A stretch of DNA of 64,000 bases from Phallusia mammillata (taxonomy: Eukaryota > Chordata > Ascidiacea > Phlebobranchia > Ascidiidae): positions 184,313 through 248,312 of the forward strand of contig QLIY01000024.1 of NCBI GenBank assembly GCA_003260075.1. Reading direction: 5' to 3'. The position numbers were made by a program, and so were the translations under genes. Each line of letters begins with the position of its first letter. Position 1 is the stretch's first letter. Positions 53,590 to 64,000 of the stretch are shown here, piece after piece. The notes under the pieces were generated by a model. The model saw only the letters and a list, made by a program, of their open reading frames with translations. It searched no databases and was not told the DNA's origin.

Positions 53590-56306
53590 TTTGATTTTCT
53601 TGTGAAATTGCAACGAAATTATTTGCCGGTTTATAGAAATCGTATATATTCACACCGATCGGATTTTGCTTCATGTGTAAGCTTTACCTCTATTGTGTGA
53701 GTTGCAAGCGATTTAATGAAACACGAGATTGGTTTGGACAATATATGTGCTGTCCTTAGTGGTAGCTCAGTCAAACCTTGCTCAATAAGATTTCCAATGA
53801 GTTTGCTTTTTTGTCAGGGAATGAATTTTAAGTCTAAGATGTTTATCGTAAAGCCGACTCTGGTCATTCACAAGCAGTTTACAGCAAGTATGCTATTGTG
53901 TTACCAAGGAGGCTATACTTATTTGGTACAGTTATATAAGAACGCGTTATGCACAAATTAAGTAAGTTAGCTTAGCTACTATTGTAACAAAGCAAGCAAT
54001 GTGATAACAGATCCTCAAATGTAAGCTTTCTATAGCTTTCTTTCTAAGGCCAAATACTGGAGTAAGAAAAATGCCATTAGGATGGCCTTTTTAGGTGCAA
54101 AGTTTGAGAAGCGACTTTATCTCAGCAAGAGTTTACATGAAATAACATTGTTTAGTGATGAAAAGCATCTTAAAGCAAAAGTCCTAATGAACATATTTCA
54201 GCAGTTAGGGACAGCTTTTACGTCTAGTATGGCGAGAAAACAAACACTGGATGCCTAGTACCAGCTTTTGTTTGCGAAGTGACCCTGGATATTAGTAAGG
54301 CTATGAAAAAGTATTTCAATTCAGGCAAACCGTCGTGCTATAGGCAACCGTTGCTTGTTTTGTTTTCGGGTAAAGAGCATTCACAAAACAATGTCACTGT
54401 TTCGCATGGTTACAGAGCAAGGTTACGCAACAGACAAGAACCAGCCAGTTTGTAAATGTGAAACAAATGTACCCGCTTGCAGTGTAGTTCACCAGCAGTT
54501 CAATGTGGAATATAAGGCTACATATTGAGTACATAACAGGAAACTCATTGTTTTGATTCATGTGGGCAAGAGTTATATTTGTATGTTTAGAATAACTGTG
54601 TACCGTAGAGTCTACAGTTCATTCATTACAGGGCAGATGACACCTCTAGTTAAAGTGTACAGCAAGGTTAGTCCAGCAATCATTTTTGGACGTAAACTTC
54701 AAAATTAGCTTCTGTAGAAGAAAACTCTGTGTGTAGCACAAAAAGTTAAAATAAAAAAGGTAACGTAGCTTAATCTTTAACAGACCGTTTTTACGTTGTT
54801 AATGTCATGAAACACCGAATAATTTGGAACACTACATAAGAGGCGATCGTAAGAACATCTGAATCTTTACAAAGTCAGTTAATGAATAACCAAAGGCTAA
54901 CATGCACATGCTCTTATCTTTCGAGTGGTCGCAAAGGAGAGTTGCTTATTAACCTTTACTGTTGCAAAGCATTGTCAGGCAGAAACAGCAAAACAAACCT
55001 TTTTTTAGGGGGGGGGGCGATTGCAACGAAATTCTTTGCCGGTTCATAGAAATCGTATATATTCACACCGATCGGATTTCGCTTTATGTGTAAGCTTTAC
55101 CTCTATTGTGTGAATCGCAAGCGATTTAATGAAACACGAGATTGGTTTGGACAATGTATGTGCTGTCCTTAGTGGTAGCTCAGCCAAACCTTGCTGAATA
55201 AGATTTCCAATGAGTTTGCTTTTTTGTCAGGGAATGAATCGTAAGTCATTAAGTCGTAAAGCTGAGTCTGATCATTCACAAGCAGTTTACAGCAAGTATG
55301 CTATTGTGTTACCAAGGAGGCTATACTTATTTGGTACAGTCATATAAGAACGCGTTATGCGCAAATTAAGTCAGATAGCTTAGCTACTATTGTAACAAAG
55401 CAAGCAATGTGATAACAGATCCTCAAATGTAATACTGGAGTAAAAAATGCCATTTGCATGGCCTTTTTAGGTGCAAAGTTTGAGAAGCAACTTTATCTTA
55501 GCAAGAGTACACGAAATAAAATTGTTTAGTGATGAAAAACACCCTAAAGCAAAAGCCCTAATGAACATATTTCAGCTATTTGGGACAGCTTTTACGTCTG
55601 GTCTGGCGAGAATCTGTTTCAATTCAATCAAACCGTCGTGCTATAGCCAACCGTTGCTTGTTTTGTTTTCGGGTGAAGACCATTCACAAAACAATGTCAC
55701 TGTTTCGCATGGTTACACAGCAAGGTTACGCAATAGACGAGAACCAGCCAGTTCGTAAATGTGAAACAAATGTACTCGCTTCACCAGCAGATCAATGTGG
55801 TATATAAGGCTACATATTGAGTACATTTCAGGAAACTCATTGTTTTGATTCATGTGGACAAGAATTATATTTTTACGTTTAGAAAAACTGTGTACCGCAG
55901 AGTCTACAGTTCATGCATTACAGGGCAGATGACTGACACATCTAGTTATAGTGTACAGCAAGGTTAGTCCAGCAATCTTTTTTGGACGCAACCGTCAAAA
56001 TTAGCTTTTGTAGAAGAAAACTCAGTGTGTAGCACAAAAAAGTTAACGGTAACGTAGCTTTATCTTTAACAAACCGTTTTTAAGTTGTTAATGCTGTCTT
56101 CAAACACCGATTAATTTGGAATACTACTGAAGAGGCGATTGTAAAAAAATCTGAATCTTCACCAAATCAGTTAATGAATAACCAAAGGCTAACATGTCCA
56201 TGCTCTTATCTTTCGAGTGGTCGCAAAGGAGAGTCGCTTATTAACGTTTACTTTGTTGCAAAGCATTGTCAGGCAGAAACAGCAAAACAAACCTTTTTTT
56301 ACCACA
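53590..56306. repeat. 1.3-1.4 kb tandem duplication around a 10-G tract
   Basis: Copy 1 (about 53590-55007) and copy 2 (about 55018-56306) flank G at 55008-55017. They differ by substitutions and indels; copy 1 carries roughly 80 extra bases near 54230-54330. The start of the unit also matches 35700-36345, the flank of esterase copy A. Two alleles end to end is likeliest. Confidence 0.88.
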
Positions 56307-56465
56307 ATAAGAAGACTAATACGACATTAAATCAACGTTTCTGTAAAAATTACATAGCGTTTTTATGATCAATAGTATGGGGATCAATTGTCATACTTAG
56401 CAAGAGAGCTGTTTTTAAATGCCTTCTACATATTCATTAGTTGGCAATGCAATTTATAGGAAGCA

Positions 56466-58640
56466 ATGGTATACAAAAAACGGCTCTTTAAGTTCGTTAT
56501 CGGTTCAGTTATAGCCGGTTTGGTATTGGTTTTTGTCCAAGTATTCTTTGTTCAACACGTCTGGGGAAAACATGAAAAACGCCATTTGCAATTTCTTCCA
56601 ACAAGCAGTTCTGGTCCACAAGTTTGCTTAAATTTGTTGGAAAACCTTACTCAGGGTTCTTGGGAAATTCTGCCAGGTTCAAACCCTTCAGTTTTGGATG
56701 CAACTTATCTGAATTTTTGGCGGCAGAAAAAAATATTGACAAATTTGTGGAGAGACGATGAAAAATGCGGTTATAATAAGTAAGTACGAAATCATTGCTT
56801 TGAGTACGTTGTAAGTTTATCGAAGTCATTGTGTAGCAAATATTTGAGAAGCGTTGGACCCATACTCTAGTACAGAGTTGCAAGTGAGGCCGGGCTTTCG
56901 GCTGGGCATTAAATTTAAATAAAACGGACTTGATTCGTGGCTGACTTTACTTTCACCATTTTTGTCGCATTTTTCCAACTTTCAGGCCTAATTTGGGCAT
57001 CATTTAAAAAAATCGAGTTGTAGCGTTTTCAGATCGGGCCCCTTAATTACAGGCCCGCATACAACGTTAAACAAAACTGATTTTTGTTGTAAACATGAAT
57101 GTTGAATATATTTTTTGCAGCAATTTGCCAAAAGTTCCAGGCGCCCATTGGCCGTCAGTTGGAAGCTGGTGCGACAAAAATGGACCCAAACCGTGTTGCA
57201 CGAATATTCAAAATGGTACTTGTCAGGCATCAACAGAAGCAACATGTGAATGCAAAGGGTAAGCAAAATTACTAACATACCCAAAAATTGTGACCACCCC
57301 CCCCCCGGACCCAAACCGTGTTGCACGAATATTCAAAATGGTACTTGTCAGGCACCATCAGAAGCATCATGTGAATGCAAAGGGTAAGCAAAATTACTAA
57401 CATACCCTAAAATTGTGGCCCAATCTATGTAAGTTTTTAGTTGCGTCGATACAAGAAAGTATGTCCACGCCGAGCTGTCTGAATGGAAGCCAAAAGATAC
57501 GCGGTGCCATTGGGTGCACTATGACGCTGCCCAAGCTTGTGACGTCATACACGCGTCACAGTATGACGATTTTCACTTCGTCGGCGACTCGCTTGTGCGA
57601 AACATGTTCTCTGCTTTATGATGTTGCTCTCTGCCGACCTCGAGCGGGGATCTTGGAGTAAAACGATGACCGATATACAGAAAGAATTATGCGTCGCTGA
57701 GCGGTTTTTCTTTTGGGACCATTGTCGGCAAATTGTCCGACAGTTTGACGATTTGCTTGCCCCTGAAAAGTTATGTGGTGGAGCAATAAAACCTAACTTT
57801 ACTGCGTATCACCATCATTTCTTCAGCTTCGGCCAAAGTAACGAGTTTCATCAACTTGTCAAAGATTTAAGTGGAAAGAAAGGTAATTAAAACTTCGTTT
57901 GGCTGCTATTTTGTGTTGCTGGCTATAAATGATTTACACACTTCTACCATAACACGTTAAGTGGAAAAGAAAGATAATCAAAGATTTAAATGAAAAAAAG
58001 GATGATCAATGATTTTAATGGAAAAAAAGATAATCAAAAAATTTAGGTGGATGGAAAGGTAATAATATGTATTTGCAAGCTAAGTCGTGTACAAATAGCT
58101 ATAGCCAGCTTTCACACTTTCTACTATTAAAACCTGTTAACAAATCTTTTATTCGCAATTTGTAACTTACTGTTACCTGCTTTGCCTATTTTTCACAAAT
58201 TAAGTCTTCCCTGCTGATGGGTCACACTGTTTTGTATTTTAGGCTCTCTGGTGCTATTGGGTATTGGATTGCATACCAACATGCAGGCTTCATCAGTATT
58301 CCAGCAATACTTGGGTCCGGCTATCAGAATGCGAGCCAAGCTTTACATGAAATCAAAAGTGCCACCAAAAGCCCAATGGCCGCGCATTATCTTTGTTCTC
58401 CCTCTACTTACGGGCTTGCTGAAGCCTTCTGAGCGCATTAGGACACAGAATGACGAACAAACTGAGGCTTTTGCCAAGGACATGCAAGTTCGATGTGAAA
58501 AGTCGCATATTCCTTTGTTTGATTTCAGGCAACTGACAAGACTTGTGCACTGTTTTGATGGTTCACATTATGGTCTGGGTGTGAATTTAATGAAAAATCA
58601 AGTTTTGCTTAATTATATTAATCAAGAATCCTTTCAATAA
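56466..58640 (+). CDS. SGNH/PC-esterase-like type II membrane protein, copy B
   Basis: Four exons: 56466-56779, 57121-57258, 57441-57882 and 58243-58640; about 430 residues once the one-base shift in exon 3 is allowed for. Residues 7-33 are a membrane anchor (FVIGSVIAGLVLVFVQVFF) after a short basic tail. A Cys-rich stem follows (GSWCDKNGPKPCCTN). The nucleophile block FVGDSLVRNMF lies near residue 201 and the Asp-His block FDGSHYGLGVNLM near 404-407, as in the SGNH/PC-esterase (Pmr5/Cas1p, plant TBL) group. Such proteins are Golgi or surface enzymes acting on O-acetyl groups of glycans; the substrate here is unknown. Exon 3 is 442 bp against 443 in copies A and C, and a stop follows FSAL at about 57618: one base is missing in a T run, so the frame shifts. 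The rest continues as ERFFFWDHC. A sequencing error or a young null allele are both possible. Confidence 0.85.
57179..57417. repeat. Duplicated exon 2 end of copy B around a 10-C tract
   Basis: 57179-57296 and 57307-57417 both contain the second half of exon 2 with its donor, separated by C at 57297-57306. The copies differ by a few bases (for example ATCAACAG against CCATCAG). Only one should be counted as an exon. Confidence 0.88.
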
Positions 58641-59569
58641 TATATTTAATTATTGCAGCAAACAAGCAATTATTGTATGTTGTTTAGACTTGATAAAGCT
58701 CCGTGCGTGCAGTTTTTTGTTTGTTTCATACTCGGTGTTGAAAATCATTTTTTATTTTAGTTTTTCGACTTATCATTCGGCCATTTTGCTTCGCGAACCA
58801 TTAGATCATCATTATAAACAATCATCCTTACAATCGGGCACAGACCTTTGTATTTTAGGCACTTGAAATCTTGTGGGCAGCAATGTTTTCGGAAAGGGTA
58901 ATTCCATAAAAAAATACAAAACAAGATGTTGACGAAGACAAAAAATGATCTAGCTGCTAAATTTATCTACAGTATATTTTAAAACAATGGCAACTACAGA
59001 CAACTGTTGGTTATATTGAACTGAAAATACTTGTATCCTGTTCAGCGCATGAGTATTACCTTCCATAGGCAACAACTACTGCATAAAACACAAATTGGCC
59101 TGGCTAAACTGGATTATTGTACACAGCGGTTAACCTTGCAGAAGAGAAAGGACCAAACCATACCGCATAAATCAGTGGGTCCTAATCTTTCAAATCTAGT
59201 CCGTTCCCAAAATCAAGCTCATCTTGTAAAAGCAACATTATATCTTTCATCAGAGTTATAAATTTAACATAACGATCCGTTAATGACAAACAAATTATAT
59301 TTAGTTACTTTCGATTGCTTTATCTAAAATTCACAAATTCAAGCCAGCAACTAACTAACTACACGTGGTCTAAAACTCAACTCAACTCAACACTAAATGA
59401 CCAAAAGTGCAGCAGAGAGAAAGAAACTACAATCGCATTGTGAGGTCATAGCATTGTGGTGCAATCACACGACATGAGATGTGACGCAGATATACGGTTG
59501 AGTGATTTATGTTACATTGAAGTTGAAATGTGGTTATGTAGTTTAGTTTAAACTGTGTAAACTGTGAAC

Positions 59570-60063
59570 CTTATTAAATGATCAAGACATGGGTACACAA
59601 TTCACGGTCCTAAATATTTTCAACAAAAAGATACAAGCCAACATCAGAGTGTAAAACATTACAACGTTTCGACACCTCTATTCTCATCGGTAAAATGAAA
59701 GCCACTGAGTATTGCTCTAAGCAGTTCTAAGCACCGATAAAAACTAAAGCTGCTCGAATCTTTGTTTACACAATAATACAAGCCGAACTTAAACAAAGGG
59801 GGGGGGGGGGGGGGGGGGGGGGGGATAAACCTTATTAAACAATAAAGACATGGGTACACAATTCACGGTCCTAAATATTTTTAACAAAAAGATACAAGCA
59901 ACATCAGAGTGTAAAACATTACAACGTTTCGACACCTCTATTCTCATCGTCAGGTAAAATGAAAGCCACTGAGTATTGCTCTAAGCAGTTCTAAGCACCG
60001 ATAAAAACTAAAGCTGCTCGAATCTTTGTTTACACAATAATACAATCCGAACTTAAACAAAGA
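59570..60063. repeat. About 230-bp duplication around a 27-G tract
   Basis: Copies at 59570-59797 and about 59826-60063 flank G at 59798-59824. Each contains one CATTACAACGTTTCGAC motif. Copy 1 lacks a few bases (TCATCGGTAAAATG against TCATCGTCAGGTAAAATG). Confidence 0.85.
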
Positions 60064-60077
60064 TCAGGAATCTACAC

Positions 60078-60538
60078 CAGTACTCTTCAACCGGTGTGCA
60101 CGATGCACCCTGATTTCACCAAAATATGCATGGGGTGCACCAGTACGCCAAGGTATACAAGGGTGCATCACAAACTTTTAATGAACCATTAAGATTTAAC
60201 TTTCAGGATATTAGAAAAAAGATGTAGGTTTCAACTGATGTGTAAATGAACCTTTGTATTTTTTAAACAATGTTGATGTCTATAACACTTTCAGTGCGGT
60301 TGATGTATATCTACGTCAAAAGACATTTTGCGCAAAGTGCGAATTGACGTTAATTTACGTCAAAAGTTTTTGATCAGAAATGCGGCTGCCTGTTAATGTA
60401 CGTCGAGACCAAACAGTCCACGCCATTTTTCGTATCGCTTTTTACCTCAGTTTATCTTTTAAGCAAACAGGTTCCATGAATCCGTCATGCTTAACAACTT
60501 TAAGGGTTCACAAAACCAAAAAAGGTTGAAGAGCACTG
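60078..60538. mobile_element. hAT-type element, 461 bp, family copy 2
   Basis: The ends CAGTACTCTTCAACC and GGTTGAAGAGCACTG are inverted repeats with one mismatch. The flanks ATCTACAC (60070-60077) and ATCTGCAC (60539-60546) match at 7 of 8. The interior is shared with the 50437-50814 element but is longer in the middle (ACGTCAAAAG repeats). Confidence 0.92.
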
Positions 60539-61622
60539 ATCTGCACCACTGTATCACTGTACCTATTTAACAAACATGTCAATGCCTTAGATATCAACGC
60601 GCCTGCTTCCAATTCATTTGGGTTTTATCACCGATTAATTGTTTTATTCAGTAACTTCGCGTCGACCACTTTCATATTTGTTAAGCGGCACCAAGTGGTA
60701 GTGGTACTTACAAAGGAGTTACACGTCAGGTTGGGAATTTCTGGTAGGTGACGCAACGAAGCATAGGCGTTTACGCTGTCAATAAGTGCTGATTCAGCAA
60801 TTTGCAACTTGCTGACTCAGATCTACCGCACCAAGTTGGGTCTCTTCTGTGGCTTTTATCTGCCTGATGATAACAATAGAAACTGTCGAAACGTTGTAAT
60901 GTTGAACACTTAGATATTTGGCTTTTATCTTCTTGCTAAAAATAAAACCTTTATTTTAAATTTTATAACATATTTTTTTTATTGTGCATTATTCTCATCA
61001 AACAAAAACAAGTCAAATCACTTTGCAAGTAAATGTAGTGCACGTTGTGCATGTTTACAGAAGGTAGGCAACATGTTGAGGGTAACAGCAGAAATATCAA
61101 TAAAACGACACGGGAATAAATGTTATAATCCTAACATCCCTTGCATAAATGATTTAAGCAACTGTATTGTGCATAATTCAAGTCACTGATCACCAAATTC
61201 TAAAAAAAGAACGTGATCAAATTGACTCATAATAAGGTGGGAAGCTCTACGCCGGACTTACTATGAGCAAAATGCAAATTAAGCGACCTATAACAATAAT
61301 GCGTGCAAATTGTGTCTTACAGTGACAGGTTATAGTCCCATAAACAGCACCCGAGCCGCTAAAAAAAAACAATTACGCATTCAGTAGTATTTGATTGTTG
61401 GCTCAACCGAAATGCTACTTTTTGTGCCTAGATTCTTGACAGAGGCAGCATTTAGCAAGGTCAAACCAAAGCACCAACTACCCAATGGCACCAAAATGCA
61501 TGTGAAACAGCATCTGTGATTTGTAATTTAATGCCTGGAATTTGTTTAGACCAAACACAGCATGTGAATTCTGTCCCTGGCCCTTTTGTCACCACAGCAT
61601 TGCCAATGGAGTGTCATTCGTT

Positions 61623-63265
61623 CTAACTTGTATACGTTTGCTCAGCAAGGTAATGTAGAAGAATTTGGTTTTTCATCAAATTCACTCCCAGACCGTAATG
61701 TGAACCGTCAAAACTGTGAACAAGTTTTGTGATTTGTCGAAAGTCAAACAAAGGTATGTTGTGCTTCTCACAATAAACTCGCATCTCTCTGCTGTACTTG
61801 GCCGAAGCTTGGTTGTTTTGGTAAGAAATGTGCGAAATTGGCTTTAATAAGCCAGTGAGAAGAGGTAGAATAAAGAAAACTCGTGGCCAGCGAGAATCTA
61901 TCGAAGCATTGGTGTTTTTGTAGAAATCGTTTCGGATTTTTAGAGCCGGTTCCAAGTATTTGTTGATGACTGATGGAGCTTGTAGGTTCATGTGAACGCC
62001 GACCCCCACTAACAACAGCGAACCTATAGGAAAAAATGGAAGTGTTAAACATATGAGAATAAGGTATTTAGAAACCGAACTATCAAATATATTAAACAGG
62101 AATCAGAAACCAGCATAAAACGATAGTTAACTCATAACAGGTCTGTAAGAGATAGTACGGGCTAACGTGTAGGACTGGTGAACTGTGATTAAGATTTTTT
62201 TTTACTGTTATAGCTGATCTGTAAAAGCGCAAGATATGTTGGTTTTGTCAGTCCATAAAGAGTTTTCACTTTATCGTCGGTTTATCAGCTAAGGTGAACA
62301 TACACAAGTACTAGGATCAGCCCTAGAGCAGATATACAGACCAGCGAGCATGGCATACTCATTTATAGGTCATAGCAGGCACAATGAAGGCTTTATACCG
62401 AATCAAGCCTGATTTTAAGCATTCCCAAATGGCAAGGCACCTGTGGTGGGAATTGAATCCACAACAGGAGTCTTTTCGGGACTCGCGCTTTACCAACTGA
62501 GCTACTCAGGCTCAGTGATGTACACGCCGAGAGTCGAATTACAAGTACTGTTGCCTGCCTTGTATGTTGCACATTTTACCTTCGGAGTTCGAATCCCACC
62601 GCATGCTATAGATGCGTAAATTTATTTTTTATATTGTTTCTAAGTGGCGAGGTTCCTTAAAACCCACTCAGCTACCTTCGATGACAGAAATTATGGCTTG
62701 TAAATATTTTAGCAGAAATTCATGTGCAGGTGCAGTACAAAGCCAAGTCACTATGTGACACTTCCTTTAGCGACAACTGAATGCACTTTTCGACAAAATT
62801 TTATTAAAAGATCTCAACAAACCTCGTTTTCCGATTAAACTTTTCATCAATTCACGAAACTTCGCGCTTTCCGTTAAACTAAAATACACGTGAGTAGTGG
62901 CTGTAAAGTTGGGTTTACTGACTCCACTACATAACTTTTCCGGTTGAAGTACGTCGTCCAGAGTTTTTATCACCGTTCGACAATCGTCCCAAAAGAAGAA
63001 CCTCTCCGCAACACACTTTTCTTTCTGTTTGCCTGTCATTCCTTTGCCCCAGGCTCCCCGCACGGTGTCATCATTGAGCGTCATGGCGAAGCCAGCGAAC
63101 ATGTTTCGCATTAATGAGTCCCCGACAAAATATATGTCGTCGAAGGGTGATCTTTTTATGACTTCACATGCTTGGGAACCTGAATATGGATTCCAGATGC
63201 ATCGCGGATCCCTTGGTTTCCACTGAGACAGCTCGGCGTAGAGGTACTTCCTTGTATCGACGCAA
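61623..63265 (-). CDS. SGNH/PC-esterase-like protein, copy C (3' part only)
   Basis: Two minus-strand exons are in the window: 63265-62823 (exon 3, 443 bp) and 62023-61623 (exon 4). They encode the catalytic half: CVDTRKYL-type start, VGDSLMRNMFAGF with an intact GDS, ERFFFWDDC, then LLLVGVGVHMNLQAPSVINK, ILPLLTGLLKP, NIPLFDFRQITKLVHSFDGS and HYGLGVNLMKNQ, ending QTYTS-stop. Exon 2 and the membrane anchor should lie beyond 64000: copy A has a 1.4 kb intron here. Copy C is near-identical to copy A in exon 3 and shows what A looks like undamaged. It is transcribed toward copy B. Function as for copy B: a probable glycan esterase or acetyltransferase, substrate unknown. Confidence 0.85.
62436..62513 (-). 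tRNA. tRNA-like sequence, probably pseudogene or SINE head
   Basis: The minus strand reads GAGCCTG..., then TAGCTCAGTTGGTAAAGC (a good box A and D-arm), later GTGGATTCAATTCCCACC (box B-like) and ends CAGGTGCC. The GAGCCTG and CAGGTGC ends can pair with one mismatch and one G-U pair. The spacing (two extra bases before the D-arm) and the T-arm are imperfect, so a working tRNA is doubtful. Confidence 0.35.
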
Positions 63266-64000
63266 CTGCAAAGAATTTTTGATCACAAGCATTATTAATT
63301 GACTTGATTCGAAGGCTTACTTTGAGCCCAAATAAGTGATATTTTTGAATAAAAATCTTGGGCTTTTATTTTATATTTGTAGATAAGTGTTCCAGAAGTA
63401 TATGAAAACAACAGTTTCAGTAATAAGTTAGATCAAAATCATCATGCAAGAGCAGGGATTAAACTGACGATCACTGTTTGCCTTATTCAGCTACAAAACA
63501 ATAAAACCATGGGCCTATAAACGGTGGAAAAAAATCAGCCAGTTTTAGGAAAAAGGAACATACATTTCTAACATAATAACTCTATTAATAATTTTTACTT
63601 AGTAATTTTAATTAAAAAATTCGACAGTAGTGCAAGTCGCAGTGCCTTGTTTTAACTATTGATTATTAAATGGAATCTGACTTGAGATCGTACATTTGCA
63701 ATTTTATTTGCAGTTCCGCAGTGCTTAAACACGAGACGTCATTGGTTTTAACCAAGGATTTTGTCGCCTATTGGTTTTACTGTTTAGCAGTGCAAGCTAA
63801 ACTTACATTTGGTAAAAATATCCACGTGTTTATTAAAACAGTCAGAATATATTCCCGACGCACAAGGCATTTCTTCGGGGCCCGTTTTTCGTTTGCTGTT
63901 TGTTTCTGACACAAACATGGAGGTTCGCAAATTGGTTCTATATGATTTTTGTTTTTAGTGTTATTCTGTTTTCAGTAAACACAGGTGCACATTATACCAA
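63266..64000. other. Intron 2 of esterase copy C (partial)
   Basis: It matches the 3' end of copy A's second intron in reverse orientation up to about 63660. No exon was seen before the window ends. Confidence 0.6.

Larger units (their letters stand above)
51002..56465. other. Region between lectin and esterase copy B
   Basis: It contains a hAT-type element (52491-52809) and, from about 53535, the 5' flank of esterase B present twice (53590-56306). The lectin promoter should lie just right of 51001. No coding exon was supported; several frames in the repeated block are open by chance. Confidence 0.55.
58641..61622. other. Region between esterase copies B and C
   Basis: It contains a 230-bp duplication (59570-60063), a hAT-type element (60078-60538) and the inner end of the right inverted-repeat arm (from about 60860). 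No coding exon was recognised. Confidence 0.55.
60860..63660 (-). repeat. Right arm of the 3-kb inverted repeat
   Basis: It is the reverse-orientation partner of 38870-41930. It holds copy C exons 3 and 4. It carries about 170 extra bases near 62510-62650, inside the tRNA-like patch, that the left arm lacks. The arm may continue beyond where I could follow it. Confidence 0.85.

Noticed and set aside
59570..60063. CRISPR-like repeat array
   Set aside because: Only two long copies around a G tract, eukaryotic context, no short regularly spaced repeats.

Overview
The window looks like chordate genomic DNA, most likely from a tunicate of the Ciona type. It carries a many-exon Pax2/5/8 gene, AT-rich introns, many short hAT-type elements and a strongly polymorphic, imperfectly assembled background. 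The species is an inference from gene content; it cannot be read directly.

Region 1 (1-35.4 kb) is one plus-strand gene, Pax2/5/8. A start codon at 4757 is followed by a 12.2 kb first intron, three exons for the paired domain (17097-21380), an octapeptide exon (YTINGLLG, 21998-22246), a long Pro/Ser/His-rich linker (26114-30587) and a conserved C-terminal block (YITYSDAWR) ending at stop 34443-34445. I see no partial homeodomain. Introns hold hAT-like and foldback elements.

Region 2 (35.6-64 kb) is a cluster of membrane or secreted carbohydrate-related genes. Three paralogues encode a type II membrane protein with a Cys-rich stem and an SGNH/PC-esterase domain (GDSL...RN block and terminal DGSHYG block, like plant TBL/Pmr5-Cas1p esterase-like proteins). 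Copy A (36387-40640, +) has an in-frame TGA, a Gly-to-Arg change in its GDS motif and a scrambled last exon. Copy B (56466-58640, +) is complete but for one missing base. Copy C (61623-63265, -) is partial and intact where visible. A and C sit in an inverted repeat with arms of about 3 kb. Between them, on the minus strand, lie a complete type II membrane C-type lectin with an EGF domain (47381-51001) and a truncated lectin relative (43745-44361).

Mobile DNA includes several hAT-type non-autonomous elements with 8-bp target duplications, a decayed Penelope-like retroelement (44.5-45.9 kb; reverse transcriptase motifs plus a GIY-YIG endonuclease), and a dispersed motif shaped like the CTGANGA...CGAAAC core of hammerhead ribozymes.

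The strongest unexplained signal is a set of C or G homopolymers, mostly of exactly 10 bases beyond the native ones. Most lie between two near-identical copies of the flanking sequence, which often differ by small indels. The best reading is that they are assembly gaps, written as C or G, between overlapping or allelic contig ends. Longer tracts then mark real missing sequence, including parts of Pax exon 8 and of the last exon of esterase copy A.
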